Source: Polyangiaceae bacterium
Lineage (GTDB): Bacteria; Myxococcota_A; Polyangia; Polyangiales; Polyangiaceae
DNA: 36,038 bases
Reading direction: 5' to 3'
NCBI GenBank assembly: GCA_025453595.1
Contig: JALOQB010000017.1
Span: 1 to 36,038, forward strand
Shown here in pieces: positions 10,121 to 18,767 of this stretch. The first letter of the stretch is position 1. The number at the start of each line of letters is the position of its first letter. Made by a program: the position numbers and the translations under genes. The notes under the pieces were generated by a model. It ran no database searches, was not told the origin of the DNA, and saw only the letters and a program-made list of their open reading frames with translations.

Positions 10121-11101
10121 ATGGTGATTTATCTCAAGCCTGGCGCCGACGCAGACCGCATCAAGCGCGCGTTGATCGCCCGGGGGCAGTGGATCCAGCA
10201 GACCGAGAAGGGGGCCTCCGGCGAGGTCCTCAGCTTCTCTCTCGCCTCGTACTCGATGGCGCTCGACGCGGCCGAGCTGGAGGCCATCGACGGGGTCGCT
10301 CGCGTGGGGGCCCCCGCCAGCGAGCACCCCCGGGTGGACGCCCAGGGGCCCCGGGTGCTGGTGAGCGGGGTCGAGATCGGCGGCGACGCCCCTCCGGTGC
10401 TCTTGTCGGGCCCCTGCGCGATCGAGTCCGAGGAGCGTATCCAGGGCATCGCCCGCCAGCTCGCCCCCCTCGGGGTGACCTTCCTGCGGGGCGGGGCCTA
10501 CAAGCCACGCACCTCGCCCTACGCCTTCCAGGGCCACGGCGCCGAGGCGCTGCGCTGGATGCGGCGCGCCGCGGACGCGCACGGGCTCAAGGTCGTCACC
10601 GAGGCGATGAGCGAGGCCGATGTGCCGCTGGTCGCCGAGTTCGCGGACCTGCTCCAGATCGGCTCGCGCAACATGCAGAATTTCTCGCTCCTCAAGGTCG
10701 CGGGCAAGGCCGGGCGTCCGGTGCTGCTCAAGCGCGCCATGGCCGCCACCGTCGAGGAGTGGCTGCTGGCCGGCGAGTACCTGCTGGCGCACGGCGCGCC
10801 CGGCGTCATCTTCTGCGAGCGAGGGATCCGGGGCTTCGATGGTTCAACCCGGAACCTCCTCGACCTCGGCGCCGTCGCCCTGCTGGCCGCGGTGCACCGC
10901 CTCCCGGTCATCGTGGATCCTTCCCACGCCACCGGGCGCCGCGACCTGGTGCTGCCCCTGGCCCGCGCCGCCCTCGCCGCCGGCGCCGCCGGCGTCATGA
11001 TCGAGACCCACGACGACCCCGCGCAGGCCCTCAGCGACGGCCCGCAGGCCCTCGCGCCGGCCCAGCTTCGTGACCTGTTCCCACCCCGGAGCCAGCGATG
11101 A
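10121..11101 (+). CDS. aroF: 3-deoxy-7-phosphoheptulonate (DAHP) synthase, type I-beta
   Basis: 326 residues with AGGTG upstream of the ATG. The N-terminal about 70 residues (MVIYLKPGADADRIKRALIA) form the ferredoxin-like regulatory extension found in the Thermotoga/Bacillus-type enzymes. The catalytic barrel shows LSGPCAIES, LRGGAYKPRTSPYAFQGHG, IGSRNMQNFSLLK, FCERGIRGFDGSTRNLLDL and VIVDPSHATGRRD. It condenses phosphoenolpyruvate with erythrose 4-phosphate, the first step to chorismate, which MenF uses four genes later. Placement inside a menaquinone operon suggests a dedicated supply of chorismate for quinone synthesis (inference). Confidence 0.93.
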   Translation: MVIYLKPGADADRIKRALIARGQWIQQTEKGASGEVLSFSLASYSMALDAAELEAIDGVARVGAPASEHPRVDAQGPRVLVSGVEIGGDAPPVLLSGPCAIESEERIQGIARQLAPLGVTFLRGGAYKPRTSPYAFQGHGAEALRWMRRAADAHGLKVVTEAMSEADVPLVAEFADLLQIGSRNMQNFSLLKVAGKAGRPVLLKRAMAATVEEWLLAGEYLLAHGAPGVIFCERGIRGFDGSTRNLLDLGAVALLAAVHRLPVIVDPSHATGRRDLVLPLARAALAAGAAGVMIETHDDPAQALSDGPQALAPAQLRDLFPPRSQR

Positions 11102-12258
11102 CCACCTCGCGCATCAGCGGTTTTTACCTCCGCTCCGTTCGTGAGCGGCTCGACGATCTCGCCCGGGCGGGAGACCTCGACGCGGAGACCGTCGCCTTCT
11201 TCCGCCGCGGCGGCGGCCTGGAGCTGCCGATCGCCGACCGGATGAGCGAGAACGTCATCGCCACCCACGGCCTCCCCCTCTCGGTGGCCCTCAATTTCGT
11301 CCTCAACGGCCGCGATGTGCTGATCCCCATGGCCGTCGAGGAGCCCAGCGTGGTCGCCGCTGCCTCCAACGCGGCCCGCATGATCCGTGAATCGGGCGGG
11401 TTCCACGGCGAGGCAGACCCATCGATCATGACCGCCCAGGTCCAGTTCGATGACGTCCCCGACCCCGCCGAGGCCGCCGCCCGCGTGGTCGCCGAGCGAG
11501 CCCGCATCCTCGCCCTCGGTGACGCCTCGATCCCCAGGCTCATCGCCCGCGATGGCGGCTGCAGGGACCTGGAGGTCCGCGTCCTCGACCCCCAGGCCGG
11601 CGTCCTCGTCTGTGACCTCTTTGTCGACGTCAAGGACGCCATGGGCGCCAACATCGTCGACACCGTCGCCGAGGCCGTCGCCCCCACCCTGCTCTCCCTC
11701 GTGGGCGGCAAGATGGGCCTCCGTATCCTCAGCAACCTCCCCCTGCGCCGCATGAGCCGCGTCCGTTGCCGCGTCTCCGACGACGCCCTCGGCGGCCCCC
11801 AGGTGGCCGACGGGATCGCCCGGGCCAGCCGCTTCGCCGAGCTCGACCCCCTCCGCGCGGTCACCCACAACAAGGGCTTCATGAACGGGCTGGACGCCGC
11901 CGCCGTGGCCCTCGGCCAGGACTGGCGCTCCCTGGAAGCCGCCGCTCATGCCTACGCTTCCCTGGGGGGTAAGTATGCACCCATGAGCACCTGGCGCCGG
12001 GTCCCCGGAGGGCTGGAGGGTCAGGTGCAGCTTCCCCTGGCGGTGGGGGTGGTGGGCGGGGCGACGGGGGCGCACCCGGGGGTGCAAGCGGCCTTCAAGC
12101 TGCTGCGGGTGGCCACCGCGCAGGAGCTGGCCCTGGTGCTGGCGTCCGTGGGGCTTGCATCCAACCTGGCGGCGCTGCGTGCGCTGGCCACCGACGGTAT
12201 CCAGAAGGGCCATATGCGGTTGCATCAGCGGAAATTCACCACGCCGGAGGGCGCATGA
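11098..12258 (+). CDS. mvaA: Hydroxymethylglutaryl-CoA reductase, class II
   Basis: 386 residues; the ATG overlaps the DAHP synthase stop (ATGA). Class II signatures are all visible: MSENVIATHGLPL (about 49-61), VEEPSVVAAAS with the catalytic Glu (about 82), THNKGFMNGLDA (Lys), GQDWRSLEAAAHAYA (Asp), the GVVGGATGAHP nucleotide site and the late GHMRLH histidine. Class II enzymes interconvert HMG-CoA and mevalonate. Although the class is often called degradative, its position next to a polyprenyl synthase suggests the biosynthetic direction, feeding mevalonate-derived isoprenoids to the menaquinone tail (inference). No other mevalonate-pathway gene is in the window. Confidence 0.92.
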   Translation: MTTSRISGFYLRSVRERLDDLARAGDLDAETVAFFRRGGGLELPIADRMSENVIATHGLPLSVALNFVLNGRDVLIPMAVEEPSVVAAASNAARMIRESGGFHGEADPSIMTAQVQFDDVPDPAEAAARVVAERARILALGDASIPRLIARDGGCRDLEVRVLDPQAGVLVCDLFVDVKDAMGANIVDTVAEAVAPTLLSLVGGKMGLRILSNLPLRRMSRVRCRVSDDALGGPQVADGIARASRFAELDPLRAVTHNKGFMNGLDAAAVALGQDWRSLEAAAHAYASLGGKYAPMSTWRRVPGGLEGQVQLPLAVGVVGGATGAHPGVQAAFKLLRVATAQELALVLASVGLASNLAALRALATDGIQKGHMRLHQRKFTTPEGA

Positions 12259-12968
12259 CCTCTTCCCCTGTTCGCCCCGGCAGCGGGGCCATGTTCGACG
12301 CCATCGCGGGCCGCTACGACCTGCTCAACCGCATCATCTCGCTCGGGGTCGATCAGCCCTGGCGGCGGCGGCTCATCGCCTCGATCCAGCCGCGCCCCGG
12401 GCACCGGGTGCTGGATCTCGCCACCGGGACCGGCGACGTGGGGTTGATGCTGCTGGACCTGCACCCGGAGGTGAAGGTGGTCGGGCTCGACCCCTCCGCC
12501 GGTATGCTCGACGTGGCGCGGGGCAAGATCGGGAGAGGTCGGCTCGATCACCGCATGGAGCTGATCCTGGGGGAGGCCGAGCGGCTGCCCTTCGAGGACA
12601 GCTCCTTCGACGGGTGCATGATGGCGTTCGGCATACGCAACGTGGCGGATCGACCGGCGGCGCTCCGGGAGATGGCCCGGGTGGTGCGCCCCGGCGGGCG
12701 CGTCGCCATCCTCGAGCTCAGCGAGCCGCGCTCCGGTGTCCTGGGGCCCCTGGCCCGGTTCCATATTCACCGGGTCGTGCCCACGGTCGGGGCCCTGCTC
12801 TCCGGCGCTCGCGAGTACAGCTACCTGCAGTCTTCCATCGCCGCCTTCCCCCCGCCAGAGGTCTTCGCCGCCCAGATGCGAGAGGCAGGGCTCGATGTGC
12901 TCTCGGTGGTCCCGATGACCTTCGGGTCGGTCTGCCTCTACGTGGCGTCTCCAGCCCCGTCGGTGTGA
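12255..12968 (+). CDS. menG: Demethylmenaquinone methyltransferase
   Basis: 237 residues; ATGA overlap with the HMG-CoA reductase gene. UbiE/MenG hallmarks: MFDAIAGRYDLLNRIISLG at the N-terminus, the SAM-binding LDLATGTGDVGL, GLDPSAGMLDVAR, AERLPFEDSSFDG and FGIRNVADRPAALREMARVV, and the late YSYLQSSIAAFPP block. It methylates demethylmenaquinone with S-adenosylmethionine as the last step of menaquinone synthesis, at the cytoplasmic membrane face. No ubiquinone genes are nearby, so the menaquinone role is favoured over ubiquinone. Confidence 0.93.
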   Translation: MTSSPVRPGSGAMFDAIAGRYDLLNRIISLGVDQPWRRRLIASIQPRPGHRVLDLATGTGDVGLMLLDLHPEVKVVGLDPSAGMLDVARGKIGRGRLDHRMELILGEAERLPFEDSSFDGCMMAFGIRNVADRPAALREMARVVRPGGRVAILELSEPRSGVLGPLARFHIHRVVPTVGALLSGAREYSYLQSSIAAFPPPEVFAAQMREAGLDVLSVVPMTFGSVCLYVASPAPSV

Positions 12969-12972
12969 GCTC

Positions 12973-14268
12973 GTGGATGCAGACCTGGCCTCCCTGCTGA
13001 ACGCATCGCCCTCTGGCTCCCCGCGCTCCCTGGTGGTCCCGGCGCCCCTCGTCGAGCCCGAGCGCTTGCTGCGCCTCGACCTGGCCGGGGATCCGCTCTT
13101 CTGGGACGGATCCGCCTGGGGAGAGCATGCCATCGCCGCCCGCGGGTTCGCCGCGCGCTGGCCTCTCTCCCTCGGCGCCCCGGATCGGGAGATCCGCGAG
13201 GCCCTGGCTCGCCATGAGCTCCTCGGGGCCCCGGACGCCGGGGGGCCTCGCTGCTACGGGGGGTTCGCGTTCCACGATGTGCCCTCCCGGGGGGGCTGGG
13301 CAGCCTTCGGGCGCGGTGCCCTTGTGCTCCCTCGTCTTGGCTACGAACGCCACGGAGAGCGCGCCTGGTTGCGCCTCAACCTCGCCGCTGACGAGGCCCT
13401 GGCGGGCTGGATCCCGATGCTGCACCGGGTCCGGTGCCAGCTCGCCGAGGAGGCCCCCACGCCTCCGCCCCGGGCGCGCATCCTCGACGAGGCCGCCGCG
13501 GCGTACCAGGGGGTCGTCGCGTCCGCCGTGGCCGCCATCGAGCGCGGAGAATTCGTGAAGCTCGTGGCTGCACGTGCCATGCAGGTGGAGCTCCAGCACC
13601 CCGATCCCTGGGCCACCCTGGCCGCGCTCCGCGGCCCCAGCCTTGTCCGCTTTGCCCTGGGCCAGGGCCCCTCGATCTTTCTTGGAGCCACGCCGGAGCG
13701 CCTCCTCACCCTGGACGACGCTGGCGTTCGTACCGAGGCCCTCGCCGGATCCGTGGCCGCGGGCCCGGGGGCCGAGGGCTGGCTGATGGACTCGGCGAAA
13801 GATCGCCACGAGCACGAGGTGGTCGTCGAGACCATCGTGAACACCCTCCGCGCCCACCGCTGCACCGTGGAAGCCCCCGCCTCCCCCGCGGTCCGTCGCC
13901 TGCGCCACCTGCTGCACCTGGCCACCCCCATCCGTGCGCGCCCTCCCTCCGGCGCCTCCGCGCTGGCCCTCGCGGCGATCCTCCACCCGACCCCGGCGGT
14001 CTGCGGCCTCCCCCAGGGGCCCGCCGCCGCCTGGCTCCACGCCCATGAACAGCTGGAGCGCGGGTGGTACGCGGGCCCCTTCGGCTGGTTCGACGCCCTC
14101 GGCCGCGGCACCTTCGCCGTCGCCCTGCGCTCTGCACTGATCCATGAACGCTCGGCCCTCGTCTTCGCGGGGGCGGGCCTCGTCCGCGGTTCCACCCCCG
14201 ACGGGGAGCTCCGCGAGACCGCCCTCAAGGCTCGATCCATGCTCGATGCGCTCGGAGTTTCCCCATGA
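12973..14268 (+). CDS. menF: Isochorismate synthase
   Basis: 431 residues, starting with GTG four bases after menG. The C-terminal chorismate-binding domain shows AAIERGEFVKLVAARAM (the catalytic-lysine region), FLGATPERLLTL, EALAGSVAAGP, KDRHEHEVVVETI, LLHLATPIRARPP and GPFGWFDALGRGTFAVALRS. It converts chorismate to isochorismate, committing it to menaquinone. A salicylate or EntC-type role is possible from sequence alone, but the immediate overlap with menD fixes the assignment. The N-terminal about 170 residues are poorly conserved, as is normal for the family. Confidence 0.92.
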   Translation: MDADLASLLNASPSGSPRSLVVPAPLVEPERLLRLDLAGDPLFWDGSAWGEHAIAARGFAARWPLSLGAPDREIREALARHELLGAPDAGGPRCYGGFAFHDVPSRGGWAAFGRGALVLPRLGYERHGERAWLRLNLAADEALAGWIPMLHRVRCQLAEEAPTPPPRARILDEAAAAYQGVVASAVAAIERGEFVKLVAARAMQVELQHPDPWATLAALRGPSLVRFALGQGPSIFLGATPERLLTLDDAGVRTEALAGSVAAGPGAEGWLMDSAKDRHEHEVVVETIVNTLRAHRCTVEAPASPAVRRLRHLLHLATPIRARPPSGASALALAAILHPTPAVCGLPQGPAAAWLHAHEQLERGWYAGPFGWFDALGRGTFAVALRSALIHERSALVFAGAGLVRGSTPDGELRETALKARSMLDALGVSP

Positions 14269-16043
14269 GCAACAACCTCCACCTCGCCTGGTGTCGCCTC
14301 TTCGCCCGGGGCCTCGCCGGTAGCGGACTCCAGGACGTCGTGATCAGTCCTGGGTCACGTTCGACACCCATGGTCCTGGGGCTGGACGCGGAGCGTGCCC
14401 TCCGGAAGCATCTGGTGGTGGACGAGCGTTCCGCGGGTTTTTTTGCCCTCGGGCAGGCGCGCGCCACCGGCCGACCCACCGCCTTGCTCTGCACCTCCGG
14501 GACCGCCGCCGCCCACTATTTGCCGGCGGTCGCCGAGGCCTCCCTGGCCCGCGTCCCCCTCGTGCTGCTCTCCGCGGATCGCCCCTGGGAGGCCTACGAC
14601 TGCGGCGCCTCCCAGACCATGGACCAGGTGAAGCTCTTCGGGGATCAGGTGCGGCACTACGCCGAGCTGGGCTTGCCGGACGCCGCCGCGCTGCCTGCGG
14701 TGCAGCGGGTGGCAGCCCAGGCGGTGCTGCGATCGCGCTGGCCCGACCCTGGACCTGTTCACATCAACGCTCGCTTCCGCAAGCCCCTGGAGCCGGTCGA
14801 GGTGTCCGGGCCCGAGCCCCACGCGGCCCTCGTGGAGCGGCTGCTGGAGGCCGGCCCTCCGGTCGCTTTTCCGCCGCGCGAACAGGTGGACCCGGATGCC
14901 ATCGATTTCCTGGTGCGAGCCCTCCGCGGCTGCTCCCGGGGGCTGATCGTGGCAGGGCCTTCCCTGGGGTCCTCCCTGCCGCTGCTCCGCGAGGTGCTGC
15001 CTCGTCTGTGCGCTGCCCTCGGCTTCCCCTTGCTCGCGGAGACCACCAGCGGTCTCCGGGCCCTGGCCAGCGTGATGCCGGTGGTGACCTCCTTCGATGT
15101 CCTCTTTCGCTCCCCGGCCTTCCTGGCCCGGCATGCGCCCGATTTCATCCTGGAGATCGGCATGCCTCCGGTCTCCACGGCCTATGCTGCCTGGCTCGCC
15201 TCCCAGCCCCAGCTCGCCCGCGTCGTGATCGCGCCGCGAGGCTGGAACGATCCCCACGGCACCGCCAGCGCCCTGCTCCTCGGGGACCCGGCGGCCTACC
15301 TCCACGAGCTCTCGCTCCGGGCAAACCCCGAGGCCCTCGACCCCGCCTGGGCCCCTACCTGGCACCGCGCGGCGGCCATCGTGGAGGGCCTCGTCAAGGC
15401 GCAGACCGAGGCGAGCCCCCTGTGCGAGGGGGCCGTCGCCCGCTCCGTAGCCCAGGCGCTCGGCCCGGGGGTCACCCTGCTGCTGGGCAACAGCGGTCCG
15501 GTCCGGGACATCGATTTGTATGGAACCTCTGTATATCAGATCGACGGAGATCTGGCGCCCCATGTGCTGCATCAGCGGGGGGCCGCGGGGATAGACGGGC
15601 TGATCGCCGGCGGGGCCGGGGCCGCCTCGGTGAGCGGCGGGAGGCCCGTGGTGGTCTACCTGGGGGACATCTCGTTGCAGCACGATCTGGGGAGCTTGCA
15701 CCTGGCGGCGCGCGCGTCCGAGCCCCTGGTGATCGTGGTGACCAACAACGACGGGGGGCGGATCTTCGAGCAGCTGCCGCTCGCCCGACGGAGCGAGGTG
15801 AAGGGGGCCTTCGAGCGCTACTTCATCACCCCGCACGGCGGGAATTTCGAGGGCCCTGCGCGAGCCGCGGGGCTCTGGTACCGCGAGGTCACCGAGCGCG
15901 GGGCGCTGCAGGAGGCGCTGGCGCAGGCGGCGGCGCGCCCCGCGGCCTCGCTCATCGAGGCGCGGGTGCCGCCGGAGCAGGGGGCCCAGGAGCGCACCAG
16001 GCTCTGGCGCCAGGCCGCCGAGCTGCTGGGGGATCTGGGCTGA
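14265..16043 (+). CDS. menD: SEPHCHC synthase (2-succinyl-5-enolpyruvyl-6-hydroxy-3-cyclohexene-1-carboxylate synthase)
   Basis: 592 residues, slightly longer than the usual 550-580. The N-terminal ThDP-enzyme half shows DVVISPGSRSTPM, LVVDERSAGFFALGQARAT with the ThDP-activating Glu and TSGTAAAHYLPAVAEASL; the SADRPWE...GASQTMDQVKLFG block is MenD-specific. The C-terminal ThDP/Mg site is GDISLQHDLGSLHL...VTNNDGGRIFEQLP. It joins isochorismate with the succinic semialdehyde unit from 2-oxoglutarate. It overlaps menF by ATGA and menH by a single base. Confidence 0.95.
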   Translation: MSNNLHLAWCRLFARGLAGSGLQDVVISPGSRSTPMVLGLDAERALRKHLVVDERSAGFFALGQARATGRPTALLCTSGTAAAHYLPAVAEASLARVPLVLLSADRPWEAYDCGASQTMDQVKLFGDQVRHYAELGLPDAAALPAVQRVAAQAVLRSRWPDPGPVHINARFRKPLEPVEVSGPEPHAALVERLLEAGPPVAFPPREQVDPDAIDFLVRALRGCSRGLIVAGPSLGSSLPLLREVLPRLCAALGFPLLAETTSGLRALASVMPVVTSFDVLFRSPAFLARHAPDFILEIGMPPVSTAYAAWLASQPQLARVVIAPRGWNDPHGTASALLLGDPAAYLHELSLRANPEALDPAWAPTWHRAAAIVEGLVKAQTEASPLCEGAVARSVAQALGPGVTLLLGNSGPVRDIDLYGTSVYQIDGDLAPHVLHQRGAAGIDGLIAGGAGAASVSGGRPVVVYLGDISLQHDLGSLHLAARASEPLVIVVTNNDGGRIFEQLPLARRSEVKGAFERYFITPHGGNFEGPARAAGLWYREVTERGALQEALAQAAARPAASLIEARVPPEQGAQERTRLWRQAAELLGDLG

Positions 16044-16801
16044 TGACGCCGCCGCTTGTCACCCTCCACGGCTTCCTCGGGGCTCCTTCCCTGTGGGCCG
16101 CGTGCCTGACAGGGGTCGCCTTGCCGGTGCCGGTCGAGCACCGCTGGCTCCCGGGGCACGGGCCTGACCCTCAGGGGCCTCGCTCCCTGTCTTTTCGTCA
16201 GCTCGTGGACGAGCTCGCCGCCAGCTGCCCTCCCGGCTCCTTGCTCCTCGGGTACTCGCTGGGCGCACGGCTGGCCCTGGCGGCGCTGGCCTGGCACCCG
16301 GGGCGCATCGCGGGGGCCATCGCGGTGGGGGGCCACCCGGGCCTGGAGTCCCCGACCGAGCGCGACGAGCGTGCTCGCTGGGACGAGGAACAGGCCGCAC
16401 AGATCGAGCGCGAGGGGCTCCGACCGTTCCTCGAACGCTGGGAGTCGCTCCCTCTCTTCGCCACCCAGCGGCGACTCCCGGCTTCTGCCCTCGACGCACA
16501 GCGCGCCGCCCGCCTCGCCCACCGGCCTGCCGCGGTCGCCTGGGCCATGCGTGCCCTCGGCCTGGGCAGCATGCCCCCCTGCGCCGGGGAGCTCGCCGCG
16601 GTCCGGGATCGGGTCACCCTCGTGACCGGCCGGCTTGACCAGAAGTTCCATACAGTTGCGGCGGAGCTATCGAGGAGGTTGCTTGTGAAGCACGTGATCG
16701 TGGAGGGGGCCGGGCACAACGTGCCGCTGGAGGAGCCGGGGACCATGGGGGAAGTGGTGCGCCTGGAGGTCGAGCGGCTGCGGCAGGGGAGGGGGGCATG
16801 A
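16043..16801 (+). CDS. menH: SHCHC synthase (MenH-type alpha/beta hydrolase)
   Basis: About 252 residues from the ATG sharing one base with the menD stop; the same frame is open far upstream inside menD, which is only a shadow. Motifs: [21 protein letters not shown], nucleophile elbow GYSLGARL (Ser72), an Asp in GRLDQKF and the late histidine in [11 protein letters not shown]. The LPGHG and GYSLGAR forms are typical of MenH. It eliminates pyruvate from SEPHCHC to give SHCHC. The operon position directly between menD and menA supports this over a generic esterase. Confidence 0.9.
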   Translation: MTPPLVTLHGFLGAPSLWAACLTGVALPVPVEHRWLPGHGPDPQGPRSLSFRQLVDELAASCPPGSLLLGYSLGARLALAALAWHPGRIAGAIAVGGHPGLESPTERDERARWDEEQAAQIEREGLRPFLERWESLPLFATQRRLPASALDAQRAARLAHRPAAVAWAMRALGLGSMPPCAGELAAVRDRVTLVTGRLDQKFHTVAAELSRRLLVKHVIVEGAGHNVPLEEPGTMGEVVRLEVERLRQGRGA

Positions 16802-18342
16802 GCGGGGTCGTGGCTCCGGGGTCGGCGCGGGCCTGGCTGCTGGCGTCGAGGCCAGCCACGCTGCTGGTCGGTCTGGTCCCGGTGCTGGTCGGGGCGGCCC
16901 TGGCCACCGCGGCCGGTGGGTTCCGGGCGGGGCCGACCCTGGCGGCGCTCTGGGGGTCCGTATTTTTGCAGATCGGATCGAACTTCGCGAACGACGTGTT
17001 TGACTACGAGAAGGGCGCGGACACGGAGGCGCGCCTCGGGCCGGTGCGGGCGACCCAGGCGGGCCTGCTGACGCCACGCCAGGTGAAGGGGGGCATGGTG
17101 TTCAGCTTCGTGCTCGCCTTTCTCGCCGGGATCTACCTCACCGCCGTCGCGGGGTGGCCCATCGTGGTGATCGGTCTCTGCTCCATCGCCGCCGCCATCG
17201 CCTACACCGGGGGGCCTTACCCGCTCGGTTACAACGGCCTGGGGGAGGTCTTCGTGTTCCTGTTCTTCGGCCTCGTCGCCGTCCCCGGTACGGTTTTTGT
17301 GCAGATGCACACGGTGCTCCCGGCGGCCTGGCTCGCCGCGCTGCCGGTGGGGCTCCTGGCGTCGGCGGTGCTCGTGGTCAACAACGTGCGGGACCACGAG
17401 ACCGATCGCGTCGCCGGCAAGCGCACCCTCGTCGTCCGCTTCGGGCGCCCCTTCGGCGTGGGCATGTACCTCGCGTTCCTGCTGCTCTCGTACCTGACTC
17501 CGGTCGCGCTCCTGGCCCTGGGCCTGGCGACCCCCTGGGCCCTCGCCCCGCTGCTGACCGCCCCCCTCGGCTTCCGGCTCTGGCGTACCCTGCGGGTCGA
17601 GCGCGAGGGGGCTGTGCTCAACCGGTGCCTCGCCGGCACGGCCCGCCTTCTCTTCCTCTTTGGCCTCCTCTTCTCGCTGGGCCTCTCGCAGCGCTTAGCT
17701 CACGCATCATGCAGATCCTCTCCGCACAGCTACGACCGATCGGAGGCGCCGTCTCTCGCGGGGTCCGGAACGCACGCAAGCGCTGGGCCGAGCGCGAGGG
17801 GATCTTGCTCTTGCTGGAGGCTCCAGGCGGGCTCCGGGGCGTCGGAGAGGCCTCCCCGTTGCCAGGCTACTCCGCCGAGGATCTCCCCGCGGTCCTCGAC
17901 GAGCTTCGCTCCTTCTTGCCCTCGGTGCGGTACCTCCCGCCGACCCCCGGCGAGATCGAGGCCCTCTGCGCCCCCCTCCGCTCCCCCTCCGCCCGCTTCG
18001 CCCTGGAGACCGCGCTCCTCGGCCTCCTCGCCTGCTCCCTCCGCACCTCGCTCCACGGGCTGTTTCAGCCCGCCGCGGGCCCGCTCCCTCGCAGCGGGTT
18101 GCTCCAGGAAACGCACCTCGATGCGCTCCTCGAAGAGGCCACGATCAAGGTGGAACGCGGCCTCTGCTGCCTCAAGCTCAAGATCGGCGCATCCTCCCTC
18201 GATCGGGACATCGAGCTCCTCCACGCCTTGCACCAGGCCCTGGGCCCGGCCATCACCTTTCGCCTCGACGCCAACGGCACCCTCTCGCCGCAGCAGGCCG
18301 CCTCGTTGCTCCAGCGCATCGCGGCCGTCCCCGTCGATCTGA
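16798..18342 (+). CDS. menA: DHNA polyprenyltransferase MenA with an anomalous run-on 3' end
   Basis: The first about 300 codons are a clear Men[19 protein letters not shown], the first Asp motif [46 protein letters not shown] and the second motif [17 protein letters not shown], with about eight hydrophobic membrane helices. It attaches the polyprenyl chain to DHNA in the cytoplasmic membrane. The family normally ends near residue 300 (about 17700 here), but no in-frame stop occurs there. The frame continues about 214 more codons through the menC gene with the Ser/Pro/Arg-rich composition of an out-of-frame reading. A TAG sits at 17696-17698 in the next frame, so a single-base indel would end the protein at the usual place. 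The true 3' end is therefore uncertain. Confidence 0.82.
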   Translation: MSGVVAPGSARAWLLASRPATLLVGLVPVLVGAALATAAGGFRAGPTLAALWGSVFLQIGSNFANDVFDYEKGADTEARLGPVRATQAGLLTPRQVKGGMVFSFVLAFLAGIYLTAVAGWPIVVIGLCSIAAAIAYTGGPYPLGYNGLGEVFVFLFFGLVAVPGTVFVQMHTVLPAAWLAALPVGLLASAVLVVNNVRDHETDRVAGKRTLVVRFGRPFGVGMYLAFLLLSYLTPVALLALGLATPWALAPLLTAPLGFRLWRTLRVEREGAVLNRCLAGTARLLFLFGLLFSLGLSQRLAHASCRSSPHSYDRSEAPSLAGSGTHASAGPSARGSCSCWRLQAGSGASERPPRCQATPPRISPRSSTSFAPSCPRCGTSRRPPARSRPSAPPSAPPPPASPWRPRSSASSPAPSAPRSTGCFSPPRARSLAAGCSRKRTSMRSSKRPRSRWNAASAASSSRSAHPPSIGTSSSSTPCTRPWARPSPFASTPTAPSRRSRPPRCSSASRPSPSI

Positions 18343-18767
18343 TCGAGGAGCCCGTCGCCCCGTCCGACTGGGGGCTCCTCGCGCCCCCCGGCTCCTCCCG
18401 GGCCCCCTGGGCCGCGGACGAGTCCCTCCTTTCCCTGGCCGACGCTCACCTCGCTCGCCCGGGCCTCGACGCGTTCGTCCTCAAGCCCGCGATCCTCGGC
18501 TTCTTCGGCGCCCTTCGCCTCGCTACCCGCGCCATCGAGCACCGCAAGCGCATCGTCATCACCCACCTCTTCGACGGCCCCATCGCCCTCGCCGCCGCCT
18601 GCGAGCTCGCCCTCTCTCTGCCCGCCGAGCACCTGCTCCCTTGCGGCCTCGACCTCCACGACGCTCTCCACGCCTTCCCGCGGATCTTCCTCCCTCAGCT
18701 CGCGGTCCCCGGCTTCCTCGTCCCCCTCCTTGAGCCTGGCCTGGGCCTCCGGGGGGTCCACCGTTGA
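17709..18767 (+). CDS. menC: o-succinylbenzoate synthase
   Basis: About 352 residues from the ATG giving [13 protein letters not shown]; the same frame is open upstream within menA but carries no homology there. Enolase-superfamily features in order: [12 protein letters not shown], the KxK catalytic lysines in CLKLKIG, metal ligands in [17 protein letters not shown] and AADESLL, then VLKPAILGF and the late [13 protein letters not shown]. It dehydrates SHCHC to o-succinylbenzoate. It is overlapped on its 5' 630 bases by the run-on menA frame and overlaps menE by GTTGA at its stop. Confidence 0.92.
   Translation: MQILSAQLRPIGGAVSRGVRNARKRWAEREGILLLLEAPGGLRGVGEASPLPGYSAEDLPAVLDELRSFLPSVRYLPPTPGEIEALCAPLRSPSARFALETALLGLLACSLRTSLHGLFQPAAGPLPRSGLLQETHLDALLEEATIKVERGLCCLKLKIGASSLDRDIELLHALHQALGPAITFRLDANGTLSPQQAASLLQRIAAVPVDLIEEPVAPSDWGLLAPPGSSRAPWAADESLLSLADAHLARPGLDAFVLKPAILGFFGALRLATRAIEHRKRIVITHLFDGPIALAAACELALSLPAEHLLPCGLDLHDALHAFPRIFLPQLAVPGFLVPLLEPGLGLRGVHR

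Noticed and set aside
16798-18767. A fused MenA-MenC bifunctional protein
   Set aside because: MenA and MenC are in different frames; the run-on part of the menA frame has no MenC residues, and MenC has its own ATG at 17709.
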